Positions 27,432 through 37,500 of a DNA stretch of 64,000 nucleotides are shown here, in pieces (position 1 is the stretch's first letter; each line of letters opens with the position of its first letter). The notes under the pieces are model-generated. The model was given only the letters and a program-made list of their open reading frames with translations. It did not search any database and was not told the origin of the DNA. The stretch spans positions 124,001 to 188,000 of the forward strand of contig NZ_JAATHD010000009.1 of the NCBI RefSeq assembly GCF_011947265.1, in the 5' to 3' direction. Both the position numbers and the translations under genes were made by a program. The stretch comes from Paenibacillus sp. HB172176 (GTDB lineage: Bacteria > Bacillota > Bacilli > Paenibacillales > Paenibacillaceae).

Positions 27432-28307
27432 TTATCCTTTAACCGATCCAATCATGACGCCTTTAACAAAATACTTCTGCACAAACGGATAAACAATCAG
27501 CATCGGAACTACCAGTACAACGACACCGGCTGCTTTGATCCCTTCATCCACAACATTGGAGTTTACATCCGGCTGATCAAGCATACTCTGCTGCAGCACA
27601 CTCTGATTTTGTATCATCTGCTGCACGAGCACAGACAGGTTCTGTGAAGCCGAATCATTGATATAAATCAGCATGCTGAAAAATACATTCCAGTATGCGA
27701 CACCATAAAAAAGCGACAATGTAGCGATAACTGGCAGTGACACCGGCAGCAGCACCTGAATGAGTAAGCGCAATTCCCCACATCCGTCGATCCGTGCTGC
27801 CTCTTCTATTTCCTTTGCAATTCCTTCGAAATACGTGCGCAGAATCAGCATGTTGTACGTGCTTACAAGACCTGGAAGCCAGATCGCCCAATAAGAGTTG
27901 ACCAAGCCTAATCCTGATACCAACAAATAAGTGGGGATCAAACCTCCGGAGAAAATCATCGTAAAAATCATCAGGACTGTAAATGCTCGTCGTGCATAGA
28001 AATATGGACGGGACAGCGGATATGCAGCCAGTATCGTCACTGCCATGCTCAGCATAACTCCAACCAAGGTAATATGAATACTATTCTTAAAAGCTCTTAT
28101 AACCGAAGTCCCGCTTATGAGTAATTTGTAGGTCGCCAGATTGAAATCTATCGGCCATAGCCCTACCTTGCCAATTTTCACCGCATCCGCACTGCTGAAC
28201 GACTGTGAGAATATATGCATAAGCGGAAGCAGACACGAGCAGGCAAGTAAGGATAAGATGACATAATTGGTAATATAGAATACCTTCTCGCCTAATGATG
28301 CGCGCAT
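27432..28307 (-). CDS. ABC transporter permease, LplC/YtcP-like
   Basis: The protein has 291 residues. ATG 28307 is chosen because GGAGG lies 8 nt upstream; two ATGs further upstream are too close to that site. The protein begins MRASLGEKVFYITNYVILS and has six predicted membrane spans. The EAA loop reads GIAKEIEEAARIDGCGELRL. The C-terminus YFVKGVMIGSVKG is typical of LplC proteins. It is the partner of the LplB-like permease 36 nt upstream. Confidence 0.92.
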   Translation of the reverse strand: MRASLGEKVFYITNYVILSLLACSCLLPLMHIFSQSFSSADAVKIGKVGLWPIDFNLATYKLLISGTSVIRAFKNSIHITLVGVMLSMAVTILAAYPLSRPYFYARRAFTVLMIFTMIFSGGLIPTYLLVSGLGLVNSYWAIWLPGLVSTYNMLILRTYFEGIAKEIEEAARIDGCGELRLLIQVLLPVSLPVIATLSLFYGVAYWNVFFSMLIYINDSASQNLSVLVQQMIQNQSVLQQSMLDQPDVNSNVVDEGIKAAGVVVLVVPMLIVYPFVQKYFVKGVMIGSVKG

Positions 28308-28343
28308 ATTCATTTCCTCCATCTGTTTAGAAAGATAAGTGAC

Positions 28344-29294
28344 TTAGAACAAGCCTCGTTGGTAACGCCTGGCAATTGCATTCAGCGTTAAAAGAAGAGT
28401 AAACGACACCACGGACTCAAATAGCCCCATCGCTGTCGTAAGGCTAAATTGTGCACCCTGCAGACCGACGCGGTAAATGTAGGTGCTTATAACATCCGCG
28501 ACGTCCTTGACCGCGGGATTCTGCAAGATAAACACTTGATCGAATCCAACCTCCATCACACGCCCCATCGACAGAATGAACAACAAAATCATTGTCGGAG
28601 CAATGCCGGGCAGCGTAATGTGAAGCGTTTGTTTCCATTTCCCTGCGCCGTCAATATTGGCCGATTCATACAACGCAGGATCGATTGTAGACATGGCTGC
28701 CATATAAATAATGGCGTTGAAGCCCATGTCTTTCCATATACCTGAACCGATAAAGATGTTAATCCATGAGCCCTCATGGTACAGGAACGAGATCGGCTGT
28801 TCAGTTAATCCGCTCAACCAATGATTAAGCGTCCCATCAATGCCAAAAATCGATACTACAATACCGCCAACAATAATCCATGAGAAAAAATGCGGCAAAT
28901 AGACAAGCGTTTGGGTGATCTTCTTAAACGTCATATTGCGAACTTCGTTGAACAAAATAGCAAGAGCAACCGGGAAAGGAAACCCAGCAAAAATCTGAAG
29001 CCCGCTCAACAATAATGTGTTGCGAATAATCTTCACAGAATCCGGGAAGGTGAACAGCTTGCGGAAATTATCCAAGCCAACCCACGGACTGTGAAACACG
29101 CCATCATAAAAATTGTAATCTTTAAATGCAATAATACTTCCAATCATCGGTGCATATTTGAAGATCAAATAATACAAAATGACCGGGATAAACATAAATA
29201 GCAATGGTACGTTTTGCCTGAATCGCCTTAAGCCCCGGTTACCTCTATGAATGGCAACAGCCGCTGACTTTTCAGAAGGGTCTGTCAGTTTCAT
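28344..29294 (-). CDS. ABC transporter permease, LplB/YteP-like
   Basis: The 316-residue protein starts at ATG 29294 after AGGAGGT at 6 nt. A basic N-terminus precedes the first span, and the family hallmark YAPMIGSIIAFKDYNFYDG follows it. The EAA loop is visible around IDPALYESANIDGAGKWKQ. It is the first gene of the second carbohydrate operon, which continues through the binding lipoprotein and the hydrolases to the oxidoreductase. The membrane AraC regulator gene lies upstream on the same strand, separated by a terminator. Confidence 0.93.
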   Translation of the reverse strand: MKLTDPSEKSAAVAIHRGNRGLRRFRQNVPLLFMFIPVILYYLIFKYAPMIGSIIAFKDYNFYDGVFHSPWVGLDNFRKLFTFPDSVKIIRNTLLLSGLQIFAGFPFPVALAILFNEVRNMTFKKITQTLVYLPHFFSWIIVGGIVVSIFGIDGTLNHWLSGLTEQPISFLYHEGSWINIFIGSGIWKDMGFNAIIYMAAMSTIDPALYESANIDGAGKWKQTLHITLPGIAPTMILLFILSMGRVMEVGFDQVFILQNPAVKDVADVISTYIYRVGLQGAQFSLTTAMGLFESVVSFTLLLTLNAIARRYQRGLF

Positions 29295-29332
29295 CGTCTA
29301 CCTCCTAGCCGCAATGGGTGATATCACTGACT

Positions 29333-29362
29333 ACTATACGATTAACCCGCAAAGTGCTTCAA
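29333..29362 (-). promoter_or_regulatory. Probable SigA promoter of the permease-hydrolase operon
   Basis: On the minus strand, TTGAAG (29357-29362), an 18-bp spacer and TATAGT (29333-29338) lie about 39 nt before the first permease ATG. Both boxes deviate slightly from consensus, which fits activation by the AraC-type regulator encoded just upstream. Confidence 0.55.
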
Positions 29363-29423
29363 TCGCTCGTTTTCCCGCTATCAACATCGTTCTCGGGAGA
29401 GGTGGCTGCGCTGTTCTCCGGGT

Positions 29424-29454
29424 AAAAAAAAATCGCGCACGCGATGTGCACGAT
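29424..29454 (-). terminator. Terminator after the membrane-bound AraC regulator gene
   Basis: On the minus strand, ATCGTGCAC and GTGCGCGAT form a 9-bp stem with one G-U pair (29432-29454) and a 5-nt loop, followed by a run of eight or more T (29424-29431). It lies 60 nt past the regulator stop and upstream of the operon promoter. Confidence 0.8.
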
Positions 29455-29514
29455 TCTTGTTGATTCCCTAAATACCGGAATCTATATGGAAAAAGTTCAA
29501 CAAACATGGGGATT

Positions 29515-31737
29515 TCAACCCCTGGACGCCTTCCGGTATTCGCCTGGTGTCTGTCCTGTCTGTTTTTTGAATGAACGTATAAAGGTGTTTGGATGCATAT
29601 AACCAACTTGCGTCGTAATATCCTGAATGGATTCTTCCGTATTTATAAGGATCGCTTTGGCCCTCTCTATTCGAATTTGTGTCAACTCCTCGCTGAAGTT
29701 GGCGCCAATCTCTTCTCGGAACAACCGGCTTGCCGTTTTCACATGAAGTCCGAACAGCTCGCCAAGCAGTTGAAGAGACATATCCGGATTGTTATAATGC
29801 TCCTCAAGATAGGCGCGCATCTCTAGCACAAGCTTGTAATTGGATCTTTCCGAACGAACATTTGCCATTTCTTCTTTTATAGCTCTAAGCACATCGCTCA
29901 AGCGATTCTGAAGCTCCTCCAATGTCTCCCATTCACTCGACACTCTCTCCAATTCGGCAGAGCCTGAACGCTTCCAAATTTCGTATAAATCAGGCGAAAG
30001 TCCCGCCATTTCTTTCTGCATGATAAAAATCAGATAACTGACGAAATTCGTCATCTCTTCGCGCGAGTAAACACCATTGCGAATATCGTCGAACATCCGG
30101 TCAAGTTCCTTCTCCCAGCCCTCCTCACCACTCCGAATGGCAATAGCGAGATTGCGAATGGCATGAAAGGGATTGCTTGCCTGATGCTTCCCTCGATCTC
30201 TCAGCTGCCAGAAACCAACAACGGGAATGTCTCCCAAGGATGGCTGATAGGCAAGCGCTTCTTTCGCTTCCTCATATGCGCTGCTTAATAGATCAGGTTG
30301 ATTGGATGAAGAGCCGATCCCGATTGATACACTGAAGTCCAAATGCTTGTCTATCCATTGCACCAATGAATTCGCCTTGTCCAATGCTCCGGACTCAGAT
30401 TCATAGTCGGATTCCTTATCCTGGATCATCGTTATCACTGTCAGACGATCGTTTGTCATCCATTCTGACCAAGAAACAGCTCCCGCTGTTTCCATTATTT
30501 CCCTAACAACATTGCTCAGAACGAATTTCAGTAAATTCTGATCGCGACGGGAGTATGTCTCGGCAAAAATTCGATATTTATTAATCCGTATAACATAAGT
30601 GACAAATTCTTCGAAGACGTAGGGCATTTCCAGGTCAATCATGTCCTGTTTCCATGCATCCTGTTTGAACGATCGAACTCCTTCCAGCCATTCCGTAAAA
30701 AATCTTTGCCTGCGATAACTTAAGGTTTCCTTATGTTGTCTTTGGTAAACGTCGGCTTGATCAAGCAGTTGCTCAAGAGCAGAATCAATGAATTTGAATT
30801 CATCTCCATTTTCTTTTTGAAACAGCTTTGCTTGCTTTTGTTCAACAAACTGTTGGATCCGATTGAGAATAGACTGGATAGGTTTATAATTTTGCCGTGC
30901 TGCCAAGATAATCCACGCTATCCCCAGCAAGCAAAACAATGCACAGACCAGAATCCAATACTTGGATAGAGTCGATACGATTCGAAACAAATTGCCGTTC
31001 TCTACTCCATTCTGTATTTGCCAGCCTAAGTAATCGGAAACATACGTGGCTTGAATATAGTCGGCGTCTCCTTGCTCCGCATATATAGGCGTACCATCTC
31101 GATTATAAACGGCTATATGATTGTTTGGAACTGATTTGGTCAACGATTGAATCAATTGGATGATGTACTCTTTCCTAACATTTACAACGATTAGACCGTC
31201 CGTGCCCGTGAAAAGCGGCGTATATCTAATTAACGATATCATCTCTTCCGAATCCTGCTGTGAAAATCCTGAACGCATATTCGTCCACGGCCTGTTCAAT
31301 GTCGATTGTTGAAGCGCTTCAACAATGACTTGCTTATCCGTAAAATGATCAAGAAGCGATGCGGACAAAGGCGTCAAAACCATCCCGTCCGAGTTCCTAT
31401 ACAAATAGATAGAGTCAACTAATGGCATGGCTGTAATCATATTTTTGAGTTCCTCCGACGGCTTGACCATTGATTCATAACGATCTTCTCGCAAACTCCC
31501 CTTAAAAAAATTCATCAACGAACCCTCGGCCGCTATTTCATTCGAAACGACATTGTCAATAAATCGAAACTCATTATCCAGAGACTGCTGCACTTGCTCC
31601 GCAAATATTTCATTTGATTCAGCTGCAGTTTTCCGTGAAACATCGTTAAATGCAAAGAGTAACGTAAACATAAGCAACGGTACAATGAACAAAAAGATGG
31701 TGATATAAGAAAGCGCCCATCGCCGGAAGCCTGTCAT
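29515..31737 (-). CDS. Membrane-anchored AraC-family regulator with extracytoplasmic sensor
   Basis: The protein has 740 residues. ATG 31737 is chosen because GGAGG lies 7 nt upstream; an in-frame extension of 27 codons has no ribosome site. Transmembrane helix 1 (about 9-30) and helix 2 (about 265-287) flank a cache-like extracytoplasmic region. A linker and a degenerate GGDEF-like region (about 375-510) follow. The C-terminal 100 residues form the AraC helix-turn-helix domain (LGELFGLHVKTASRLFREEI, TTQVGYMHPNTFIRSFKKQT). Such one-component proteins usually control an adjacent LplABC-type operon, here the one starting at 29294. Confidence 0.92.
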   Translation of the reverse strand: MTGFRRWALSYITIFLFIVPLLMFTLLFAFNDVSRKTAAESNEIFAEQVQQSLDNEFRFIDNVVSNEIAAEGSLMNFFKGSLREDRYESMVKPSEELKNMITAMPLVDSIYLYRNSDGMVLTPLSASLLDHFTDKQVIVEALQQSTLNRPWTNMRSGFSQQDSEEMISLIRYTPLFTGTDGLIVVNVRKEYIIQLIQSLTKSVPNNHIAVYNRDGTPIYAEQGDADYIQATYVSDYLGWQIQNGVENGNLFRIVSTLSKYWILVCALFCLLGIAWIILAARQNYKPIQSILNRIQQFVEQKQAKLFQKENGDEFKFIDSALEQLLDQADVYQRQHKETLSYRRQRFFTEWLEGVRSFKQDAWKQDMIDLEMPYVFEEFVTYVIRINKYRIFAETYSRRDQNLLKFVLSNVVREIMETAGAVSWSEWMTNDRLTVITMIQDKESDYESESGALDKANSLVQWIDKHLDFSVSIGIGSSSNQPDLLSSAYEEAKEALAYQPSLGDIPVVGFWQLRDRGKHQASNPFHAIRNLAIAIRSGEEGWEKELDRMFDDIRNGVYSREEMTNFVSYLIFIMQKEMAGLSPDLYEIWKRSGSAELERVSSEWETLEELQNRLSDVLRAIKEEMANVRSERSNYKLVLEMRAYLEEHYNNPDMSLQLLGELFGLHVKTASRLFREEIGANFSEELTQIRIERAKAILINTEESIQDITTQVGYMHPNTFIRSFKKQTGQTPGEYRKASRG

Positions 31738-32304
31738 TCTAAATCCTCCGGTAACACGATGACCCCCACTTTCCGCATGCTGTGCGGAAAGCTTCTCCGT
31801 GTAAAATGCTTTTCTCATCTTAAATACATATCTCCCTTAATCGGTATTTTCCAATTAAACTATCGCCATCTTGATAAGAAGCGCCGCAGGGGCAGATAGA
31901 TTCTCGCTAAATCAAAAGCGTTTTTAATCATTAGTTACATGGAGCTAGCCGACAACAGCTCTCCCTCTTCCAATACCAAGGAAATATTCAGCATATTCCC
32001 CATATTGAATTGCGCCGCTCTTAACACGCGATTTCGCCCCGCAGAATGATAAGCTTTTATGCGTCCGATCGCAATCTTAACGATGGCCATTAACTTGCCA
32101 TCATCTTCATGCGATGGCCTAATCATAGACTACTATCCTATCTCGGAGAATTCGGATATGTCAAGCGTCTGCTCCGTGCACGTTCTCGACGGCATCACGA
32201 TAGCAATTGAGCAGATTTAACAACTTTGTAACTAGGGAGAGGTTATTTCGCCAACAAGGGGCTTATCATACGAGGATTCCGAAACTTAATATTAATGTAT
32301 ATGT
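31738..32304. other. Intergenic stretch with no convincing gene
   Basis: This is the boundary between the carbohydrate locus and the siderophore locus. It has low coding potential. A 63-codon minus-strand frame (31935-32126) has no good ribosome site. I see no tRNA, riboswitch or mobile element end. It is AT-richer than the siderophore genes that follow. Confidence 0.5.
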
Positions 32305-32367
32305 AATAAAACGGGGAGCTTCAGCTCCAAGTGCCAACGCCCTGACGGGTGTTGGCACTTGGAGCTG
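32305..32367 (-). terminator. Very strong terminator closing the siderophore operon
   Basis: A perfect 17-bp stem pairs 32322-32338 with 32351-32367 (core CAGCTCCAAGTGCCAAC) around a 12-nt loop. Read on the minus strand it is followed by GTTTTATT. It lies 30 nt past the exporter stop and is the only strong terminator found downstream of dhbA. Confidence 0.8.
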
Positions 32368-32397
32368 AACGGTCGAGGATTCGCAATGCTGAACGCT

Positions 32398-33915
32398 TTA
32401 GGCCGACTGTTTGGCGGCGGCGTTCATCGGCTGTCGAAGCTGCGCTGCGGCCGCATCCTTGCCGCGCAGCGTGAGCGACAGCGTCCAGGCCAGCAGCAGG
32501 AAGGCCGCCGCCGCGAGCAAGGCCATGCGATACGCATCCCCGTCGGGAAGCGCAGCGATTGCCGTGGTCGTTGCTGTCACCGCGTCCGCGGAAGATGCGG
32601 CATTCGCATCGGCTGCCTCGCCCGCGGATGTCGCGGCTCCGGGCGAGGCGGCGGCCAGCACGCTGCCAATCATCGCGACGCCGAGCGCCGATCCTAGCCG
32701 GTTCTGCATCTGAAACAGCATCGTCGCCTGCCCCATGCTCGGCGGTTCGATGCGGGCGAAGGCCATAAGCTGCACCGCGCCGACGGAATGGCCAAGCGTG
32801 AAGCCGCCCAGGAGCAGCAAGAGCCGAATGAGCCATGGACTGGTAGTCGGCTGTACGAGGGACAGCATGCCGAAGATGAGCATCGCGCCCAGCAACGCTG
32901 CCTGGATGACGCGGCGGGAGCCGATTCGCTTCAGCGACCAAGGCAGACATTGCGAAGCGGCCATCAAGCCCAACGCCTCGGGGAAGGTCGTCAGCCCGGA
33001 ATGCAACGGGGATGCGCCGAATATATCCTGATACATGAGAGGGAATACGTACAGCATGCCGAGCAAGCCGGCAGCCGAGCACAAAGCGATCAAGCCCGTC
33101 GTGCGATAGAGTCGATCGCCGAGCAAGCGCAGCTGCAGCATTGGAGCCTTCACCCGAAGCTCAACGATGACCATAACGGCAAGAAGGAGCATGCCCGCTG
33201 CTCCAATACGAATGATTCCCGGCGAATCCCAGCCTTGGATCGAGCCTTGGCTTAGCGCATAGACGACCATTGCGAACCCCGGCGCGCTAAGCAGTAAGCC
33301 TATTGCGTCCAGGCGCCGATGTTGTCCCGGCTGCCGTTGCTCCTCCTTCAAACCGAACCAGCCAAGCAACAGCGCGATTATTCCGATTGGCAGATTGATA
33401 TAGAAGCACCAACGCCATGACCAGGTCTCGACGAAGAACCCTCCAAGTATCGGTCCAATCGCCGGTGCGACTGCAATCGGCACAATGAGCGAGCGTGAAA
33501 GCTTCGCCCGCTCCTCCGGCGGGAACGCGCGGAACAGCATCGCCATGCCAACAGGAGCAATCAGTCCTCCTGCCGCGCCCTGCACAATGCGGAACAGCAC
33601 CATTTGCTCCAGCGACGAGGCAAGACCGCAGCAAGCAGAGGCAGCCGTGAATACGGCAATCGCGCCGAGCAGCACCCGCTTGCCGCCGAAGCGATCGCCG
33701 AGCCAGCCTGCGGCGGGCAGCGTTATCGCCACCGCGACCAGATAGCCGATATTGACCGTTCCCGCCTCCGCGGGCGACACGCCCATCTCCTTGCAGATCG
33801 TCAGCAAAGCGACGTTCACGATCGTCCCGTCCATCGCGACAAGGAACATGGCGGCGACATACACAAATCGGATGATGATGCGCGGGTTTAACGCCCCGGC
33901 CAGCTTATTCGCCAT
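32398..33915 (-). CDS. DHA2-family MFS multidrug/siderophore exporter (EmrB/QacA type)
   Basis: The 505-residue protein starts at ATG 33915; a GTG at 33924 that overlaps the MbtH stop (GTGA) is possible. The hallmark FLVAMDGTIVNVALLTICKE in helix 1 and WLGDRFGGKRVLL in the loop between helices 2 and 3 are typical of the 14-helix DHA2 proton antiporters. The C-terminus is Ala/Gln-rich. It is the last gene of the siderophore operon, 5 bp after the MbtH stop, so export of the catecholate product is the natural inference. A drug exporter role cannot be excluded from sequence. Confidence 0.9.
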   Translation of the reverse strand: MANKLAGALNPRIIIRFVYVAAMFLVAMDGTIVNVALLTICKEMGVSPAEAGTVNIGYLVAVAITLPAAGWLGDRFGGKRVLLGAIAVFTAASACCGLASSLEQMVLFRIVQGAAGGLIAPVGMAMLFRAFPPEERAKLSRSLIVPIAVAPAIGPILGGFFVETWSWRWCFYINLPIGIIALLLGWFGLKEEQRQPGQHRRLDAIGLLLSAPGFAMVVYALSQGSIQGWDSPGIIRIGAAGMLLLAVMVIVELRVKAPMLQLRLLGDRLYRTTGLIALCSAAGLLGMLYVFPLMYQDIFGASPLHSGLTTFPEALGLMAASQCLPWSLKRIGSRRVIQAALLGAMLIFGMLSLVQPTTSPWLIRLLLLLGGFTLGHSVGAVQLMAFARIEPPSMGQATMLFQMQNRLGSALGVAMIGSVLAAASPGAATSAGEAADANAASSADAVTATTTAIAALPDGDAYRMALLAAAAFLLLAWTLSLTLRGKDAAAAQLRQPMNAAAKQSA

Positions 33916-33920
33916 CCCCG

Positions 33921-34130
33921 TCACAAGCCCGGCGAACGCGGCTCTCCTGCCAGCGGACGCATATCGGTCCAATTCTGCTCGATATAGCCCAGGCAAGCGT
34001 CCCGCTCTCCCTCATACTCGCTTTCCCAGCCAGCCGGAATGCCCGCGAAGGCGGGCCAGAGTGAATACTGGCCCAGCTCATTCTTAAGCGCATAATATCT
34101 CTCTCCTGCTTCTTCAAACGGATTGCTCAT
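33921..34130 (-). CDS. MbtH-like NRPS accessory protein
   Basis: The 69-residue protein starts at ATG 34130 after GGAGG at 7 nt. It begins MSNPFEEAGERYYALKNELG and contains the family residues QYSLWP, IPAGW and NWTDMRP. MbtH-like proteins bind adenylation domains and are needed for their folding or activity, here presumably those of DhbF, encoded upstream on the same strand. The 410-nt gap before it may carry its own promoter. The C-terminal tail after the conserved core is short. Confidence 0.95.
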   Translation of the reverse strand: MSNPFEEAGERYYALKNELGQYSLWPAFAGIPAGWESEYEGERDACLGYIEQNWTDMRPLAGEPRSPGL

Positions 34131-34310
34131 TTGTTTTCCTCCCTGGAAGTAATAATGAATAACGCTGGATTTCAGCACTGCAGCAGCGACAGCCCCGCGG
34201 TTAGCCGCTGATTTCTGTTTTTTATCGATACTCATTTCCCTGCAATCGGATCGGGCGTAGATCTTTGGTTGATTCGTGAGGGTGCGGCCATTTGTACAAG
34301 ACGTGAAACC

Positions 34311-34493
34311 TAACGGTCACCGTTGACCGTAAGCAGCAATTTTTATTGGTTTTTAGTTTTTAACGGTCGCGAATGACCGTAAGAGTAGGGATTGAAGGGT
34401 TTCATCCATTATTTCTGTCTCTAACGGTCAAATGCGACCCTTACATTCCGTAAATCGTTTAAAACGCAGCCTAACGGTCGCGGATGTCCTTTA
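34311..34493. repeat. Four TAACGGTC...GACCGT imperfect palindromes
   Basis: Near-palindromic copies begin at 34311 (TAACGGTCACCGTTGACCGT), 34361, 34422 and 34472, at spacings of 50, 61 and 50 bp. The consensus is TAACGGTC, six bases, then GACC(C/G)TTA-like. They fill much of the 410-nt gap (34131-34540) between dhbF and the MbtH gene; the rest of this gap shows no gene. Related TAACGGACATTTTCGACC elements occur at 49.35-49.49 kb. Confidence 0.7.
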
Positions 34494-34540
34494 AAATAAG
34501 CAGGATATCCTTAATTGTTAATTCTCGCTTGATTAGAAAT

Positions 34541-37500
34541 CTAGATTCCGACCTCGCCCGCTCCCAGCTTCCGCGACAAGATTCGGCCAATCTCCGCAAG
34601 CGGTCCCGGCTGGCACAGATCCTTGTGGCGGCAAGCGAGATCATGCTGCTCGATGGAGCCGGTAATATAAGGCTGCCACGTATCCGGCGAGATCGGCGTG
34701 AACCAGTCCGGAATAACCGTCGAATGAACGAACAGCAGGTCGCCAGCGAACTTGCCAGGCCTGTACTCGCCCAGAATGCGCACGGAATTCACATACGTAT
34801 CCTTCAGGCTCATGATGACCTCGGGCTCCAGACTGGCGAGCGCGCTTCCGTCGCTTTGCAGGATTCGAATCGCCGCGTCCATGTCGAGCGTCTGCTCGCC
34901 CAGACTGTTGGGATCGTATCCGCCCAGCGCAAGCAGCGCGATAAGCGCTTCTTCATCGTTCGGCCCCTCGCTGATCGGGAGGAAATGACTGGGGAACGCA
35001 TCGAGCATAACCAGCAGCGCGATCTCCTCGCCTTCCTCCTGCATTCGCGAGGCGACGGCATGCGCCACATTGCCGCCAAGCGACCAGCCGAGCAAATAAT
35101 ACGGGCCATGCGGCTGAACGCTCCGTATATGCGCGATATAATCCTCCGCCATCTCGGTTAAGCTCGCCGGCAGCGTCTCCGCTCTGGCGATGCCTCTTGC
35201 CTGTAAGCCATAGATTGGAAAAGCGGAGCCCAGCGATTTCATCAAGCCGGCATAACACCAGCTGAGCCCTCCGGCCGGATGGATGCAGAAGAGGGGCGGA
35301 CGGGCTCCGCTCTTCCGCAGCGGCAGCAGCACCTCGAGCGAGCCCTTGCCGTCGCCGCCGTCCAAACGGCCTGCGAGACCCGCCACCGTCGGCGCCTCGA
35401 ACAGCGCACCGATACTCAGCGATACGCCAAGCGCCTCCTGAATGCCGCTCATCAGCTTCACCGCGAGCAAGGAATGGCCGCCAAGATCGAAGAAGCCGTC
35501 GTCGATGCCCACCTTATCCAGACCGAGAATCTCCGCATACAAATCGCATAAAATTTCTTCCTGCGGCGTTCTTGGCCCCCTGCTTTCCGTTGCACCGCTC
35601 AGCTCCGGCGCTGGCAGCGCCTTGCGATCCAGCTTGCCGTTAACCGTAAGCGGCAGCGAAGGCAGCAGCACGACTGCGGATGGCACCATATAGGATGGCA
35701 GCAAGGAGGCCGCATGCTGGCGAAGCTCGCCCGCGCTCGGTTCGAGCCCCGCTTCCGGTACGGCATAGGCCACTAGCCGCCTGTCTCCCGGAGCATCCTC
35801 TCTGACGAGAACAACAGCCTGCGAAATACCTTCCGCCTCCGCCATAACCGCTTCGATCTCTCCAAGCTCGATGCGGAAGCCGCGGATTTTCACCTGATGA
35901 TCCATCCGACCGATATAGTCCAGCGATCCATCCTTCAACAGGCGGGCCAGATCGCCCGTCCGGTACATTCGCGAGCCTGGCTCGCCGTATGGATCAGCCA
36001 TGAAGCGCTCGGCCGTCAAACCCGGACGCCGCCAATAACCGCGGGCCAGTCCTTCTCCAGCCACATACATCTCTCCGGTCACGCCGGGCGGAAGCGGCTG
36101 CAGATACTTGTCGAGCACATAGACGCGAAGATCCGGTATCGCCGATCCGATCAGGCTGTTCGAATGGTTTTCCGTCATAGCTCTCGTCAGCGGATAATAG
36201 CTCACATGCACCGTCGTCTCGGTAATCCCGTACATATTCACCAGCCGCGGCGACCTGTCATCATGTCGACTGTACCAGTCCTTCAGCTCCGAGAGATTCA
36301 AGGCTTCCCCGCCAAAAACGACATACCTCAGTGTCAATTCCCGTCCAATCTCCGGATTTTGTTTGTCCGCGTGCATAAGCTGATAAAAGGCGGACGGCGT
36401 TTGGTTCAGCACGGTCACTTGCTCTTCCGCGAGCAAGTGCAGAAAGGCTTGCGGCGATCGAGACACCTCATGCGGCACGATGACCAGTCGCCCTCCGTAC
36501 AGCAATGCCCCCCATATTTCCCATACCGAGAAATCGAAGGCGTACGAGTGGAACAAAGTCCAGACATCCTGCTGTCCAAAATCGTAGCCTCCCACCGCTG
36601 GCGCCGAAGGGGCGTGAATGCCGCTCGCGGCAATTGCTGCAACTGTTCCAGCTGCTTGCGCCACAACGCTCTGCGCAACTCCCGTTACATTTGCTCCCGC
36701 TTCTGCGCCCGCCTGTGTATCCTCCGCTATTCCAGCCCCTGCTTCAGCTTCCGTCCGCGTGCCTGCTTCCGTCGTCGTGAACAATCGCACCGCATTGCGA
36801 TGCGGAATCATGACGCCCTTGGGCTTGCCGGTCGATCCCGATGTAAAAATGATGTAGGCGATCGAATCCGGCGTTAATGGTCGGACACGCTCGCTGTCGA
36901 CAGGATTGCTCGTTGGCATCTCGCTTAGCTTATCGAGCATGGCAGGATCGTCGAGCAGAAGCTTTTCCTCCGATAGCGCAGCGTCCGTCGCCAAGCAGCC
37001 TATAAGGCGGGACGGCCTCGTATCGTCGAGGATAAACGCCAATCTCTCTCCGGGATTATCCGGATCAAGCGGCAAATACCCGGCTCCCGCCTTCAATACG
37101 GCGAGCAAGCCGATGAGCATCAGCTCCGTGCGGGGCAGCAGCAAGCCGACGATCTGCTCGGGCCCCACGCCTTGCTCTATCAGATAATGCGCCGCCTGAT
37201 TCGCCCGTTCGTTAAGCTCCCCGTAGGTGTACGACGCGCCGCCACAGGTTACGGCGACGGCGTTCGGACGCCGCGCTGCCTGCTCCTCGAACAGCTCCGG
37301 GAGCGTTCGTCCCGACCAGGGATGCGCGGGAGCTACTGCTACTGTACGATGGGCATCAGGCGCTGCCGATAAAGCTTCGCCTGATGCTCCGAGCGCTGCT
37401 TGGATCGTTGTTTCGGATGCTGTTTCGAGCGCTATTTCGGGCGCTGCTTCGGATGCTGTGTCGGGCGCTGCTTCGGGCGCTGTTTCAGGCGCTGCTTCGG

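Noticed and set aside
31935..32126. 63-codon minus-strand frame as a small gene
   Set aside because: It has no clear ribosome site, unremarkable composition and no recognised motif; it may be chance or a remnant.
33915..33924. GTG start of the exporter overlapping the MbtH stop
   Set aside because: Possible through coupling, but neither start has a strong ribosome site, and ATG 33915 gives the usual N-terminus; kept as an alternative only.
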